DNA of 46,199 nucleotides, taken from the NCBI RefSeq assembly GCF_000497445.1, contig NZ_CM002285.1:7697314-7743512 (forward strand), in the 5' to 3' direction. Numbering within the stretch: the stretch's first letter is position 1; the number at the start of each line of letters is the position of its first letter. A program made the translations under genes and the position numbers. The DNA comes from Streptomyces roseochromogenus subsp. oscitans DS 12.976. GTDB lineage: Bacteria > Actinomycetota > Actinomycetes > Streptomycetales > Streptomycetaceae. Under the pieces are notes generated by a model. That model ran no database searches. It was not told the DNA's origin and saw only the letters and a program-made list of their open reading frames with translations. Positions 8,031-16,684 of the stretch are shown here, piece after piece.

Positions 8031-9098
8031 CTACTCGTACTCGGTCCCGCCCTTACGCGTCAGGTACGCCGGGCTCACCGCCTTGGCGATGGCCCGGCCC
8101 CCTGTCACCGCGCTGTACCGCTCGACCGCAGGGCGTACGACCACACCCTCCCGCAGATGCAGGCCCCGCCCGGACACCGTCTCCCGCCCGCTCGCGAACT
8201 CCAGCACCCGCTCGATGGCGTACGGCCCCGCATACAGCCGGGGCACCACCGCCAGCTCCCCCTCCAGCAACTCCGCCGCGTCCAGCCACCGCACGGCGCC
8301 GTCCACCTCGACCGAGACGTCGAAGGCCGCGTACCCCAGCGTCTCCCGCCGCCCGTCGGCGCCGTACGACAGGTCCTGCACCCCCGCGCCGTACACCTCC
8401 CCGAAGATGCCGACCCGGCGCGCACCCAGCCGCTCGGCCAGCAGTGCCGCCGCCTCGGCGACGCCATGGCCCCGCACCGCCCGCCAGTACAGGTTCCGTG
8501 GATCCTCCTTCAGCGCCAGGGACTTGGCGCCGAAGCCCTTGGAGGACACGTACACCCGCCCCTCGTCGGCGACGTACGTCAGCAGGCACGCCGAACCGTG
8601 CAGCTTCTCCGTCAGGACGACCGGCTCGCCCGGCGTGAAGATGTCCGGGTAGCGCTGGATGTTCTCGATGTCGACCCACGGCAGCAGATCGGGAGCGGAC
8701 TCCACGTCGCCGTTCATGGTCGGCGGGATCGGCGGCACCCACTTGGTGATGCCCAGCCGCTCGGCGAAGTCCGTCCCCTCGGCCGCCGCCCGCGCCAGAT
8801 CGACGTCCGCCAGCGCCTTCGGCCGGCACACGATGCCCTGTGACAGCTCGCCGCGCAGCCGCACCGCCTTGACCCGGTTGGCCTCGCCACCCGCCAGCCG
8901 TCCGGTCAGCCCCAGCTCCTCGATCAGACCGGGCGGGAGCAAGGACTGCTCGGGGATGTAGACGGCGGTCTCACCGGTGCGGTACGCGCCCTTGGGGACG
9001 ACGGCTCGGTACAGGCCCACTTGGGCCAGCTCGAGCGCGTCGGCGTTCGGATGCTCATGGACGGCCAGCACTTCGGCGGTGACGCGCAGCGTCGACAT
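8031..9098 (-). CDS. ATP-dependent RNA ligase, Deinococcus Rnl5-like (TIGR02306 type)
   Basis: Nucleic-acid ligase of 355 residues that should seal RNA 3'-OH/5'-phosphate ends via a lysyl-AMP intermediate. An N-terminal OB-like domain (about 1-120) is followed by the nucleotidyltransferase domain. Motif I is EKLHG with nucleophile Lys165, motif IIIa GIFGEVYG at 229-236, motif IV REGVVVRP at 316-323, and motif V AIAKA with Lys339. This order, OB domain first, is that of the D. radiodurans enzyme, not of T4 Rnl1/Rnl2. The ATG at 9098 is used rather than the adjacent GTG because GAGGAG is then properly spaced. No RNA-repair partner (RtcA/B, Pnkp, Hen1) is adjacent, so its substrate is unknown. 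Confidence 0.9.
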   Translation of the reverse strand: MSTLRVTAEVLAVHEHPNADALELAQVGLYRAVVPKGAYRTGETAVYIPEQSLLPPGLIEELGLTGRLAGGEANRVKAVRLRGELSQGIVCRPKALADVDLARAAAEGTDFAERLGITKWVPPIPPTMNGDVESAPDLLPWVDIENIQRYPDIFTPGEPVVLTEKLHGSACLLTYVADEGRVYVSSKGFGAKSLALKEDPRNLYWRAVRGHGVAEAAALLAERLGARRVGIFGEVYGAGVQDLSYGADGRRETLGYAAFDVSVEVDGAVRWLDAAELLEGELAVVPRLYAGPYAIERVLEFASGRETVSGRGLHLREGVVVRPAVERYSAVTGGRAIAKAVSPAYLTRKGGTEYE

Positions 9099-9201
9099 CA
9101 CAACTCCTCGGGTGTGCGGGCACAGGGATGCCCGTCAGATGTGTTTCATCGCCTCCAACTGTCCGCACGGGAAAGCGGTGGAGCGACCGGATTCGGGTCT
9201 G

Positions 9202-9978
9202 CTAGCGTCGCGCCCTCCGGCCGGCGGCAAGGGTCTGGCGCCCCGGCCTGCCCTGCGAAGAGCGGTGGAACGACCCGTACTGGACCAGTCCGCCGGCCAC
9301 CAACTGTGCGTTTCCATCCGCCCGTTGGCCGTCCGGGAGGAACAGGGTGTCCTCCAGGCCGATCCGGGTCGCCAGGCCCAGTCGGCCGGCCAGCCGCAGC
9401 ACCGGCCAGGTGCCGCCCTCCTCGCCGTGCAGCAGGACCGGCCGCGCGAACGCCTCGCCGAGGTCCGCCAGCAGGGCGCGCGCCGAAGCCTCGGCGGTCG
9501 CCGGGTCCGGGTCGGTCACCTCCGCCAGCACGCGCAGCACCCTCGGCCGGAGGGGAGAGTCCGCGAACCGGGCCGCTGCGTCGGTGCCGGACCAGATGCC
9601 CGCCTCGACGCCGACGCCCATCGCGAGCAGCTGCTCGGCCACCGCTTCGGCGCCCGGCTCATGCCAGTTGACCGAGGCGAAGTCGGGCAGCACCGACCAA
9701 CTGCGCACCCGGGCCAGCCGGGCCGCCGGATCGGGCTCCGCCCAGGCGCCGGTCGTCACCCCGACCGGCACCGACACCCGCGCCCGGATCGCCTCCAGGG
9801 TCGGTGCCAGCACGCGCGGGGAGAGGCTGTCGTGGCCGCACGGTGTCTTCGGGTGGACGTGGACCGCTGTGGCCCCGGCCGCGACCGCCTTCGCTGCGGA
9901 ATGGGCGATGTCCTCGGGTGACATCGGCACGGATGCGCTGTCCGCTGGGGATCGGCGGCCGTTCAGGCAAGCCTGCAT
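9202..9978 (-). CDS. BKACE-family beta-keto acid cleavage enzyme (DUF849)
   Basis: Zinc-dependent TIM-barrel enzyme of 258 residues related to 3-keto-5-aminohexanoate cleavage protein, which condenses a beta-keto acid with acetyl-CoA and splits it into acetoacetate plus a new CoA ester. Zinc ligands are the family's H-x-H pair at His40/His42 (AVHVHP) and the glutamate in IGLEDTLFLPDG. The N-terminal MQACLNGRRS matches the family opening. The ATG at 9978 has AGGGGAG five bases upstream. It is shorter than the usual 270-310 residues. The other lysine-fermentation genes are absent, so this is one of the many BKACE members of unknown substrate. Confidence 0.85.
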   Translation of the reverse strand: MQACLNGRRSPADSASVPMSPEDIAHSAAKAVAAGATAVHVHPKTPCGHDSLSPRVLAPTLEAIRARVSVPVGVTTGAWAEPDPAARLARVRSWSVLPDFASVNWHEPGAEAVAEQLLAMGVGVEAGIWSGTDAAARFADSPLRPRVLRVLAEVTDPDPATAEASARALLADLGEAFARPVLLHGEEGGTWPVLRLAGRLGLATRIGLEDTLFLPDGQRADGNAQLVAGGLVQYGSFHRSSQGRPGRQTLAAGRRARR

Positions 9979-10055
9979 AGTGCTCCCCTTTGCAGTGCCG
10001 TATGGCGTGATGCCGAGATGGGTCGTCGGTCGTCTGCGGTTCCGTCGTGGCTGGT

Positions 10056-10101
10056 CGCTCCCCCAAGTTCTCGGCTTCGCTCGAACCCGGGGGGACCCCC
10101 A
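10056..10101. repeat. Streptomyces intergenic palindromic element
   Basis: A stretch of C-run, TTCTCGGCTTCGCTCGAA and G-run (10060-10096) folds as an imperfect hairpin, and the next bases GGGGGGACCCCCAT form a second. From memory, nearly identical elements occur in many intergenic regions of Streptomyces chromosomes. It is followed at 10127-10150 by another commonly seen string (AGCCCCGCGCCCCTCAGGG). It lies between two co-directional minus-strand genes and may separate or stabilise their messages. Confidence 0.5.
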
Positions 10102-10243
10102 TCGCGGCGGAGCCGGATATCCCATACAGCCCCGCGCCCCTCAGGGAGCTGCGATGCCGTCGGCCGTAAGGGACCCCACCATCGCCCCGAGCCGACAGGG
10201 GTGCGGCATCCCCCTACGCACCCCCCAGGAATCCCCCCAACCA

Positions 10244-10846
10244 TCAGGCCGACATCAGCAGTTGCCCCCGCCTGGCCGATGCCAGCGCTTGTGGTGTGAG
10301 CACGGGGCGCGGGACGAGTATCCCGCAGGCCGTGCAGACCGGGCCGGACGACGGTTCGTGGTCCAGGCCGTACCGCCAGATCAGGCGGTCCTCTCCGCAT
10401 ACCGGGCAGCCCCCGCCCGGTTCCCGCTCCAGGGCGGCGATCAGCCGGCGCAGCACCTCGGCCAGCGGCTCGCCGGGGTGGACGCGCGGGTCGTCGCACC
10501 AGGCGACCCCGAAGCCGCCCCAGGTCAGCCGGTGCCAGTCGTCCACACTGCCCGGCCGGCGCAGCCCGTCGTGCTTCTCCTTCCTGCGCCGCTCGGTGAA
10601 GTCGGTCTCATAGGCGAGCCAGACGGACCGTGCGTCCTCCAGTTCCTCCAGCGCGGCCACGAGCCGCACCGGGTCGGGGGAGCGGTCCTCGGGGCCGAAG
10701 CCCGCCCGGGAGCACAGATGGTCCCAGGTCGCCCGATGCCCGTAAGGGGCGAACTTCTCAAGGCACTTGCGCAGTGAGTATCGCCGCAGCGCCAGATCGC
10801 AGCCCGGATCGCGTACCTGTCTCGCCAGACTCCGGAAACCGGCCAT
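10244..10846 (-). CDS. Conserved actinobacterial protein with C-terminal zinc ribbon, function unknown
   Basis: Protein of 200 residues that I do not recognise as a named family. The C-terminal part holds two CxxC knuckles, CPVCG (about 146-150) and CTACG (about 171-175), typical of a zinc ribbon. The N-terminal 140 residues are helical and rich in Arg and Trp (LARQVRDPGCDLALRRYSLRKCLEKFAPYGHRATWDHL). There is no signal peptide or membrane segment. The start is well supported by GGAGGT eight bases upstream. It stands alone between the BKACE gene and the divergent secreted acylase. Confidence 0.7.
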   Translation of the reverse strand: MAGFRSLARQVRDPGCDLALRRYSLRKCLEKFAPYGHRATWDHLCSRAGFGPEDRSPDPVRLVAALEELEDARSVWLAYETDFTERRRKEKHDGLRRPGSVDDWHRLTWGGFGVAWCDDPRVHPGEPLAEVLRRLIAALEREPGGGCPVCGEDRLIWRYGLDHEPSSGPVCTACGILVPRPVLTPQALASARRGQLLMSA

Positions 10847-11065
10847 CGCCTTGCACCTCCGTCACACCTGCACCTGTACTTCGGTCACTTCGGTGTCGTC
10901 GCACGGACGTCGCCGAATAGACGTATCGACAGGCGATTCGGCTCCATCTCTTCTCGTGCTCTTCTCTTCGTTCTGCCTGTGGACTCTGGAAAGTGACGCA
11001 TGTTCATCTTTAAAGCTGGGGATACCGGCGGTAACGTTCGGCCACCCCTGTCGCTAGGAGCTGCC

Positions 11066-13852
11066 ATGCCACGGCGAACCCCACGCACCGCCCTTGACAG
11101 ATTGAGAACGTCCCGCCGCTTCCCCGGGTTCCTGAAGACCGCGTCGATATGCGTTCTCGTCGCCGGACTTCTCTCCCCCCTCACCCAGCAGGCGGCCGCC
11201 GCCCCGGCCGCGGCCTCGAACGACTACTGCGGTGGCCAGTGCTCGGACATCCTGCCGCCCGGCGAGAACGGCAACGCGACGCTGGCGCAGATCCTGCTCA
11301 ACCAGGCCTTCGGCACCCAGCCCTCGCACGCCGAGGACCAGCTCGGGCCGTACGCCAATCTGGCCGGCGGTTATTCAGGCCTGACCGATTCGACGATCAA
11401 CAACTTCTTCAACGACTCCTCGTTCGGCGTCCCGTCCGACCAGGTCGCCTCCACCGAGAAGCCGAGCGGCCGTAGCGATGTGACCATCGTCCGGGACAAG
11501 AAGACCGGTGTGCCGCACATCACCGGCACCACCCGGTACGGCACCGAGTACGGTGCCGGTTATGCGGCGGCCGAGGACCGGCTGTGGCTGATGGACGTCT
11601 TCCGGCACGTCGGCCGCGGCCAGCTGACCTCCTTCGCGGGCGGCGCCGCCGCCAACCAGGGCCTGGAGCAGGAGTTCTACCGCAACGCGCCGTACACCGA
11701 GGCCGATCTCCAGGCGCAGATCGACAACGCCGTCGCGAGGAACGGTGCCCGTGGACAGCAGGCCCTCGCCGACGCACATGCCTACCTGGACGGCATCAAC
11801 GCCTATATCGACGCTTCCGACAGCGGCCGTTATTTCCCCGGCGAATACGTCCTGACCGGCCACAAGGACGCGATCACCAATGCCGGGACCATAGACCACT
11901 TCAAGATCACCGACCTGGTGGCGCTGGCCTCCGTGATCGGCTCGCTGTTCGGCTCCGGCGGTGGCGGCGAGGTCAGCAACGCCCTCTCGCTGATCGCCGC
12001 GCAGTCCAAGTACGGCGTCGAGGAGGGCACCAAGGTCTGGGAGTCCTTCCGTGAGCGCAACGACCCCGAGGCCGTCCTGACCGTCCACAACGGCGAGAGC
12101 TTCCCGTACGGCACCAAGCCGGACACCGCCCAGGGCGAGGCCCTGCCCGACCCCGGCACGGTCACCCAGGAACCGCTCGTCTACGACCGCACGGGCAGCG
12201 CGGCCGGCGCGGCCGCAAAGAGCACCTCCGCCTCGGCCGCGAAGACCACGCTCAGCTCGGCCCACCGAGGGATGTCCAACGCCCTTGTCGTGAGCGGCAA
12301 GTACACCGCGAGCGGGCATCCGATCGCCGTCTTCGGGCCGCAGACCGGCTACTTCGCCCCGCAGCTGCTCATGCTCCAGGAGATCCAGGGCCCGGGCATC
12401 AGCGCGCGCGGCGCCTCCTTCGCGGGTCTGAGCATGTACGTCGAGCTGGGCCGCGGCCAGGACTACTCCTGGAGCGCGACCACCTCCGGCCAGGACATCA
12501 TCGACACCTACGCCGTCGAACTGTGCCAGGACGACTACCACTACCTGTATCACGGCACCTGTACGGCCATGGACAAGGTCGAGCAGAAGAACGCCTGGTC
12601 GCCGACCACGGCCGACAGCACACCGGCGGGGTCGTACACCATGCGGGTCTGGCGCACGAAATACGGCCCGGTGGAGTACCGCGCGACCGTCGGCGGCACG
12701 AAGGTCGCCTACACCACGCTGCGCTCCTCGTATCTGCACGAGGCCGACTCGATCATCGGCTTCCAGATGCTGAACGATCCCGGTTACGTCAAGGGCCCGC
12801 AGGACTTCCAGAGCGCGGCCCAGCACATCAACTACACCTTCAACTGGTTCTACGCCGACTCCCAGCACACCGCGTACTACAACAGCGGTGACAACCCGGT
12901 CCGGGCGGCCGGCGTCGACTCCGAGTTCCCGGTCTGGGCGCAGCCCGCGTACGAGTGGCAGAACTGGGACCCGGCCACCAACACGGCCGACTACACCCCG
13001 GCCTCCGCCCACCCCAACTCCATCGACCAGGACTACTACATCTCCTGGAACAACAAGCAGGCCAAGGACTACACGACCGCGTCCTGGGGCGACGGCTCGG
13101 TGCACCGCGGCAATCTGCTGGACGACCGGGTGAAGAAGCTGGTCGCGGCCGGCGGGGTGACCCGGACCAAGCTGGTGCAGGCCATGGCGGACGCGGCCCT
13201 CGCCGACCTGCGCGCCGAGGACGTACTGCCGAAGCTGCTCAAGGTGATCAACTCCTCGCCGGTGACCGACCCCACGGCCGCCGACGCGGTGAACAAGCTC
13301 CAGGCGTGGGTGGACGCGGGCGCGGGGCGCACGGAGACGTCCGCCGGTTCGAAGACGTACGCCGACGCCGACGCGATCCGCATCCTGGACGCCTGGTGGC
13401 CGCTGCTGGTCAAGGCCGAGTTCGAACCGGGCCTCGGCAGCGATCTGTACACCGATCTCACCGACAACCTGTCGATCGACGAGGCCCCGTCCGCCGGACA
13501 CGGCCCGACCGGCTCGCACGCCGGAAGCTCCTTCCAGTACGGCTGGTGGAGCTATGTCGACAAGGACATCCGGGTGGTGCTCGGGGAGAACGTGCAGGGC
13601 GGGCTCGCCGAGAAGTACTGCGGCGGCGGTGACCTCGGCTCCTGCCGGGACACCCTGATCAGCACCCTGAAGACGGCCGCCGGCACCAGCGCGTCGACGG
13701 TCTACCCCGGGGACTCCCTGTGCTCGGCGGGCGACCAGTGGTGCGCCGACTCGATCGTCCAGCGCACCCTGGGCGGCATCAAGCACTACAACATCAGCTG
13801 GCAGAACCGGCCGACCTTCCAGCAGGTGGTCGAGTACACCTCACACCGGTAG
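11066..13852 (+). CDS. Secreted penicillin acylase family protein (Ntn hydrolase)
   Basis: Large N-terminal-nucleophile amidase of 928 residues, a precursor expected to be cut into alpha and beta chains. An export signal covers about residues 1-45: SRRFPGFLK resembles a weak Tat motif, then a hydrophobic stretch and AAAAPA. The alpha chain carries YGTEYGAGYAAAEDRLWLMDVFR. An Ala/Ser-rich linker precedes the probable catalytic Ser404 in GMSNALVV, the expected first residue of the beta chain. AGGAG is six bases before the ATG at 11066. Relatives remove acyl chains from penicillins, acyl-homoserine lactones or lipopeptides. This protein is longer than those of about 800 residues, and its substrate is unknown. 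Confidence 0.9.
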   Translation: MPRRTPRTALDRLRTSRRFPGFLKTASICVLVAGLLSPLTQQAAAAPAAASNDYCGGQCSDILPPGENGNATLAQILLNQAFGTQPSHAEDQLGPYANLAGGYSGLTDSTINNFFNDSSFGVPSDQVASTEKPSGRSDVTIVRDKKTGVPHITGTTRYGTEYGAGYAAAEDRLWLMDVFRHVGRGQLTSFAGGAAANQGLEQEFYRNAPYTEADLQAQIDNAVARNGARGQQALADAHAYLDGINAYIDASDSGRYFPGEYVLTGHKDAITNAGTIDHFKITDLVALASVIGSLFGSGGGGEVSNALSLIAAQSKYGVEEGTKVWESFRERNDPEAVLTVHNGESFPYGTKPDTAQGEALPDPGTVTQEPLVYDRTGSAAGAAAKSTSASAAKTTLSSAHRGMSNALVVSGKYTASGHPIAVFGPQTGYFAPQLLMLQEIQGPGISARGASFAGLSMYVELGRGQDYSWSATTSGQDIIDTYAVELCQDDYHYLYHGTCTAMDKVEQKNAWSPTTADSTPAGSYTMRVWRTKYGPVEYRATVGGTKVAYTTLRSSYLHEADSIIGFQMLNDPGYVKGPQDFQSAAQHINYTFNWFYADSQHTAYYNSGDNPVRAAGVDSEFPVWAQPAYEWQNWDPATNTADYTPASAHPNSIDQDYYISWNNKQAKDYTTASWGDGSVHRGNLLDDRVKKLVAAGGVTRTKLVQAMADAALADLRAEDVLPKLLKVINSSPVTDPTAADAVNKLQAWVDAGAGRTETSAGSKTYADADAIRILDAWWPLLVKAEFEPGLGSDLYTDLTDNLSIDEAPSAGHGPTGSHAGSSFQYGWWSYVDKDIRVVLGENVQGGLAEKYCGGGDLGSCRDTLISTLKTAAGTSASTVYPGDSLCSAGDQWCADSIVQRTLGGIKHYNISWQNRPTFQQVVEYTSHR

Positions 13853-13868
13853 ACCGGTAGACCGGTAG
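13845..13868. repeat. Three tandem 8-base repeats across the acylase stop codon
   Basis: ACCGGTAG is repeated exactly three times without spacers (13845-13852, 13853-13860, 13861-13868). The stop codon TAG of the acylase is the end of the first copy, so copy-number change would not alter the protein. Confidence 0.85.
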
Positions 13869-13887
13869 ATCAACGACCGTTGGCAGT

Positions 13888-13912
13888 GGGCCGGTATCAG
13901 GTGATACGGCCC
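13888..13912. terminator. Terminator between convergent acylase and hydrolase genes
   Basis: GGGCCGGTATCA and TGATACGGCCC pair over 11 bp with one bulged G and a two-base loop. The stem contains the stop codon of the minus-strand hydrolase (13897-13899) and lies 36 bases after the acylase stop, so it can end both transcripts. Confidence 0.6.
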
Positions 13913-15192
13913 GCCGCCAGCGCCAAGCGTGCCAGCTCGGGGTGCACGATGTCGCTGTGTGCCCCGGTCGGCGGGCCGCCGTGGCAGACGACCGCGGCCG
14001 CGTCGACGTTCACGCATCCCGAAGCGGGCAGCGGTCCCCTCAGGGCCGCCGCGAGATCCAGCCGGACGGTCCCCGGCACCGCCTGCACCCCGTCGTACCC
14101 CATGGCGCCCCACTCCGGCCCCAGCACGGCCGCGATCTCGCTGCCCACACATGAGCGGTTGTCCCCGGACAGCCGGGAGGCCAGCGGATAGAACGTGCCG
14201 AGCGCCGTGTCGAAGTGCGAGTAGCAGCACACCAGCGGCCCGTCGATACGCCGCTGCAGGTCCTTGAGCGCCCCCGCCTTGTCCGGGGCCTGCGGCACCC
14301 GCTCCGCGAACGCGAAATGCGAGAAGGCGCCTTGCAGGAGGGTCACGGACTTCACCGTGCGGACCCCGTCCGGGAGCCCGCGCAGCGCGAACGACACCAG
14401 CCGCCCGCCGAAGCTGTGCCCCATCAGATGCACCCGCACCCCGGGCGCCGCACCGGCCAGCGTGCCGAGCACCGGCCCGAGACCCTGCTCGCCGACCGTC
14501 CCGGCACGCCGTTTCATCACGTAGTACGTCGCCTGCCGCAGCAGCTCCTTGGCGCCGTCCCAGGGGTTCGGGATGCTGAACCCCTCGGACGGTGTGCCTG
14601 CGGACCGCACGGCCGCGAGCGCCTCGGCGAACTCCGCGCACGCGGCCGCCGGGTCCATGGTGAACACGCCCGGCTCGCCCTCCTCCTCCGTGTCGGCCGC
14701 GCCGGGCCCGCGCTCGGCGTCGATCAGCTGCCGCACCAGTCGCCCGAACTCCGGCAGCCCCTGGGGGCCGTCCGGCCGTTCGTCCAGCATCCGGCCCAGC
14801 TGGTCGATCAGGGCGGCCCGGTCCGGGAAGACCGCCACCAGGGCCCGGCGGGTGTCCGCGTCCAGGGCAGCCGTCGGGGGTGCCGCGGCCGCCGCCGACT
14901 TCGGGAAGTCCGGGATCGGCTCGTCGCTGAACTGCATCGACGGCCAGATCACGCCCACGTACCCGATGCGGGCCTTCGGGGCGAGCCCCGGGATCGGGGC
15001 GAAGAAGCGGCGGTACAGCGCGGTCGCGCCCGAGCGGTCGTCGTTCCAGCCGTGCGCGAAGACGATCAGGTCACGGACGCCGTGCTCCGTGACCTGCGCC
15101 ACCAGTCGGTCGCGTTCGCGGCCGTCCACGTCCCCGTCCGAGTCGAAGGTCAGCTCCCAGTAGGGAGTCACGCTCATCCCAGGATCCGCCAT
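13897..15192 (-). CDS. Alpha/beta hydrolase-fold serine hydrolase, substrate unknown
   Basis: Cytosolic hydrolase of 431 residues. It opens with a beta-strand pair and the oxyanion-region motif IVFAHGWNDD (about 43-52). The nucleophile elbow GHSFGG carries Ser260, and a histidine near the C-terminus (GAHSDIVHPELARL) can complete the triad. Between about 90 and 245 a long insert, including an acidic stretch DTEEEGEPG, forms a lid that is not conserved in standard lipases. The ATG at 15192 has GGGAG correctly spaced; an ATG five codons later is the alternative. No signal peptide is visible. Neighbours do not define the substrate. Confidence 0.8.
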   Translation of the reverse strand: MADPGMSVTPYWELTFDSDGDVDGRERDRLVAQVTEHGVRDLIVFAHGWNDDRSGATALYRRFFAPIPGLAPKARIGYVGVIWPSMQFSDEPIPDFPKSAAAAAPPTAALDADTRRALVAVFPDRAALIDQLGRMLDERPDGPQGLPEFGRLVRQLIDAERGPGAADTEEEGEPGVFTMDPAAACAEFAEALAAVRSAGTPSEGFSIPNPWDGAKELLRQATYYVMKRRAGTVGEQGLGPVLGTLAGAAPGVRVHLMGHSFGGRLVSFALRGLPDGVRTVKSVTLLQGAFSHFAFAERVPQAPDKAGALKDLQRRIDGPLVCCYSHFDTALGTFYPLASRLSGDNRSCVGSEIAAVLGPEWGAMGYDGVQAVPGTVRLDLAAALRGPLPASGCVNVDAAAVVCHGGPPTGAHSDIVHPELARLALAAGRIT

Positions 15193-15293
15193 ACCAGGCT
15201 CCCTCGTCGCCCCGGAAACGATGCGTAACGATGCGTCGCGCACGTATCGTCCTGCTCCAGGGCCAAGTTGGCCATACACCACGCCTGACCTCC

Positions 15294-16514
15294 TCACCCG
15301 TAGAGGAGATATTCCTTCCGAACCCGCCGGAACGCGGCCAGCTCCTCCTGCCAGGCGCCGGTCACCTCGTCGGTCCTCGCCCCCGCGTCGATCATCGTGC
15401 GCACCCGGGTGGAGCCGGTGAGCTTGTCGATCCAGTTGTCCGGGCGCCACGCGAAGCCGGGCCAGACCTTCCGCACGGTCACCAGCAGGGCGATCCCGGT
15501 GCGTACGGGGTCGTAGGCGGCCCGGTCGTGCACATGGATCTGCACCCCGCCGACCGTCTTGCCCTCGAACTTGGAGAACGTGGGCGCGAAGTACGCCTCC
15601 CTGAACCGCACCCCGGGCAGCGCGAGTTCGTTCGCGGCGGCGGCCCAGCGGCCGTCGAGGCCCTCGGCGCCGAGCAGTTCGAAGGGGCGGGTCGTGCCCC
15701 GGCCCTCCGAGACGTTGGTGCCCTCGAACATGCAGGTGCCGGAGTAGACGAGGGCCGTGTCCGGGGTCGGCATGTTCGGGCTCGGCGGCACCCACGGCAG
15801 CACGGAGGCGTCGTACCAGTCCGAGCGCTGCCACCCGGTCATCAGGACGGTGTCCAGCGTGACCGGCCTGCTCAGGAACTCCCCGTTGAACAGCCGGGCC
15901 AGCTCCGCGACCGTCATCCCGTGTGCCTGCGCGATCGGCTGCCGCCCGACGAAAGTGGCGAACTCCTTGTGCAGCACAGGTCCTTGGGCGTCTCGTCCGG
16001 TGACCGGGTTCGGGCGATCCAGGACCACGAAGCGCTTGCCGGCCAGCTGGGCCGCCTCCATGCAGTCGTAGAGCGTCCAGATGTACGTGTAGAAGCGGGC
16101 GCCGACGTCCTGGATGTCGAAGACGACCGTGTCGACGTCGGCGGTGGTGAAGATGTCGGCGAGTTGCTTCCCGCTCTTGAGGTAGGTGTCGTAGACCGGC
16201 AGTCCCGTCGCGGGGTCGGTGGAGCGGCCCTCGGAGCCGCCCGCTTGTGCGGTGCCTCTGAAGCCGTGTTCGGGGCCGAAGACTGCCGTCAGCTTGACGC
16301 GGGGGTTTTTGTGCATGACGTCGACGATGTGTGAGGTGTCTCTGGCGATGCCGGTCGGGTTGGTGACGATGCCGATGCGCTGGCCGCTCAGTGCCGAGTA
16401 ACCGTCGGCTGCGAGCCTTTCGAACCCTGTGCGGAGTTGTTCGCGGTGTTGGGGTGGGACTGGAAGGGTTGCCATCGTGGCCGAAGCGAGCAGGTTGCGT
16501 CGGGACAGGTGCAT
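15294..16514 (-). CDS. Exported NamZ-type exo-beta-N-acetylmuramidase (DUF1343)
   Basis: Protein of 406 residues of the YbbC/NamZ family, which removes terminal N-acetylmuramic acid from peptidoglycan fragments. A twin-arginine signal SRRNLLASA at residues 4-12 indicates Tat export. The family's Rossmann-like N-domain shows IGIVTNPTGI, the conserved AVFGPEHGFRG, and DIQDVGARFYTYIWTL. The C-domain has VLMTGWQRSDW and EGTNVSEGRGTTRPFE. GGAGG precedes the ATG at 16514. The gene stands alone; it could serve cell-wall recycling or lysis of competitors. Assignment to the family is firm; activity is by family. Confidence 0.9.
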   Translation of the reverse strand: MHLSRRNLLASATMATLPVPPQHREQLRTGFERLAADGYSALSGQRIGIVTNPTGIARDTSHIVDVMHKNPRVKLTAVFGPEHGFRGTAQAGGSEGRSTDPATGLPVYDTYLKSGKQLADIFTTADVDTVVFDIQDVGARFYTYIWTLYDCMEAAQLAGKRFVVLDRPNPVTGRDAQGPVLHKEFATFVGRQPIAQAHGMTVAELARLFNGEFLSRPVTLDTVLMTGWQRSDWYDASVLPWVPPSPNMPTPDTALVYSGTCMFEGTNVSEGRGTTRPFELLGAEGLDGRWAAAANELALPGVRFREAYFAPTFSKFEGKTVGGVQIHVHDRAAYDPVRTGIALLVTVRKVWPGFAWRPDNWIDKLTGSTRVRTMIDAGARTDEVTGAWQEELAAFRRVRKEYLLYG

Positions 16515-16612
16515 AGGGGTGGCCTCCGTCGTGGGTGACGTGCACGCCGTCAGTGGTTGCTCGCGCAGTTCCCCGCGCCCCTTGAGGTTGGTGCAGTCCC
16601 CCTTCCTTTTAC

Positions 16613-16630
16613 ACATACCGACTGGTTAGT
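16613..16630. promoter_or_regulatory. Probable TetR operator, copy 1
   Basis: ACATACCGACTGGT (16613-16626) recurs exactly, on the opposite strand, at 22122-22135. Continued to 16630 it forms half of an ATACCGAC-TG-GTCGGTAT-like dyad whose right arm is degenerate here (GTTAGT). It lies about 55 bases upstream of the SDR gene that heads the operon containing the TetR gene. Confidence 0.6.
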
Positions 16631-16684
16631 CTGGACCGAACCAGAGCCGATGCGCGCCGCGCGAAGTCGTGTCGAAGGAGACCG

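Noticed and set aside
11375..13786. Open frame of about 800 codons on the minus strand opposite the acylase
   Set aside because: Val/Gly/Arg-rich with no motif; it is the GC-bias shadow of a gene with clear signal peptide and family motifs on the other strand.
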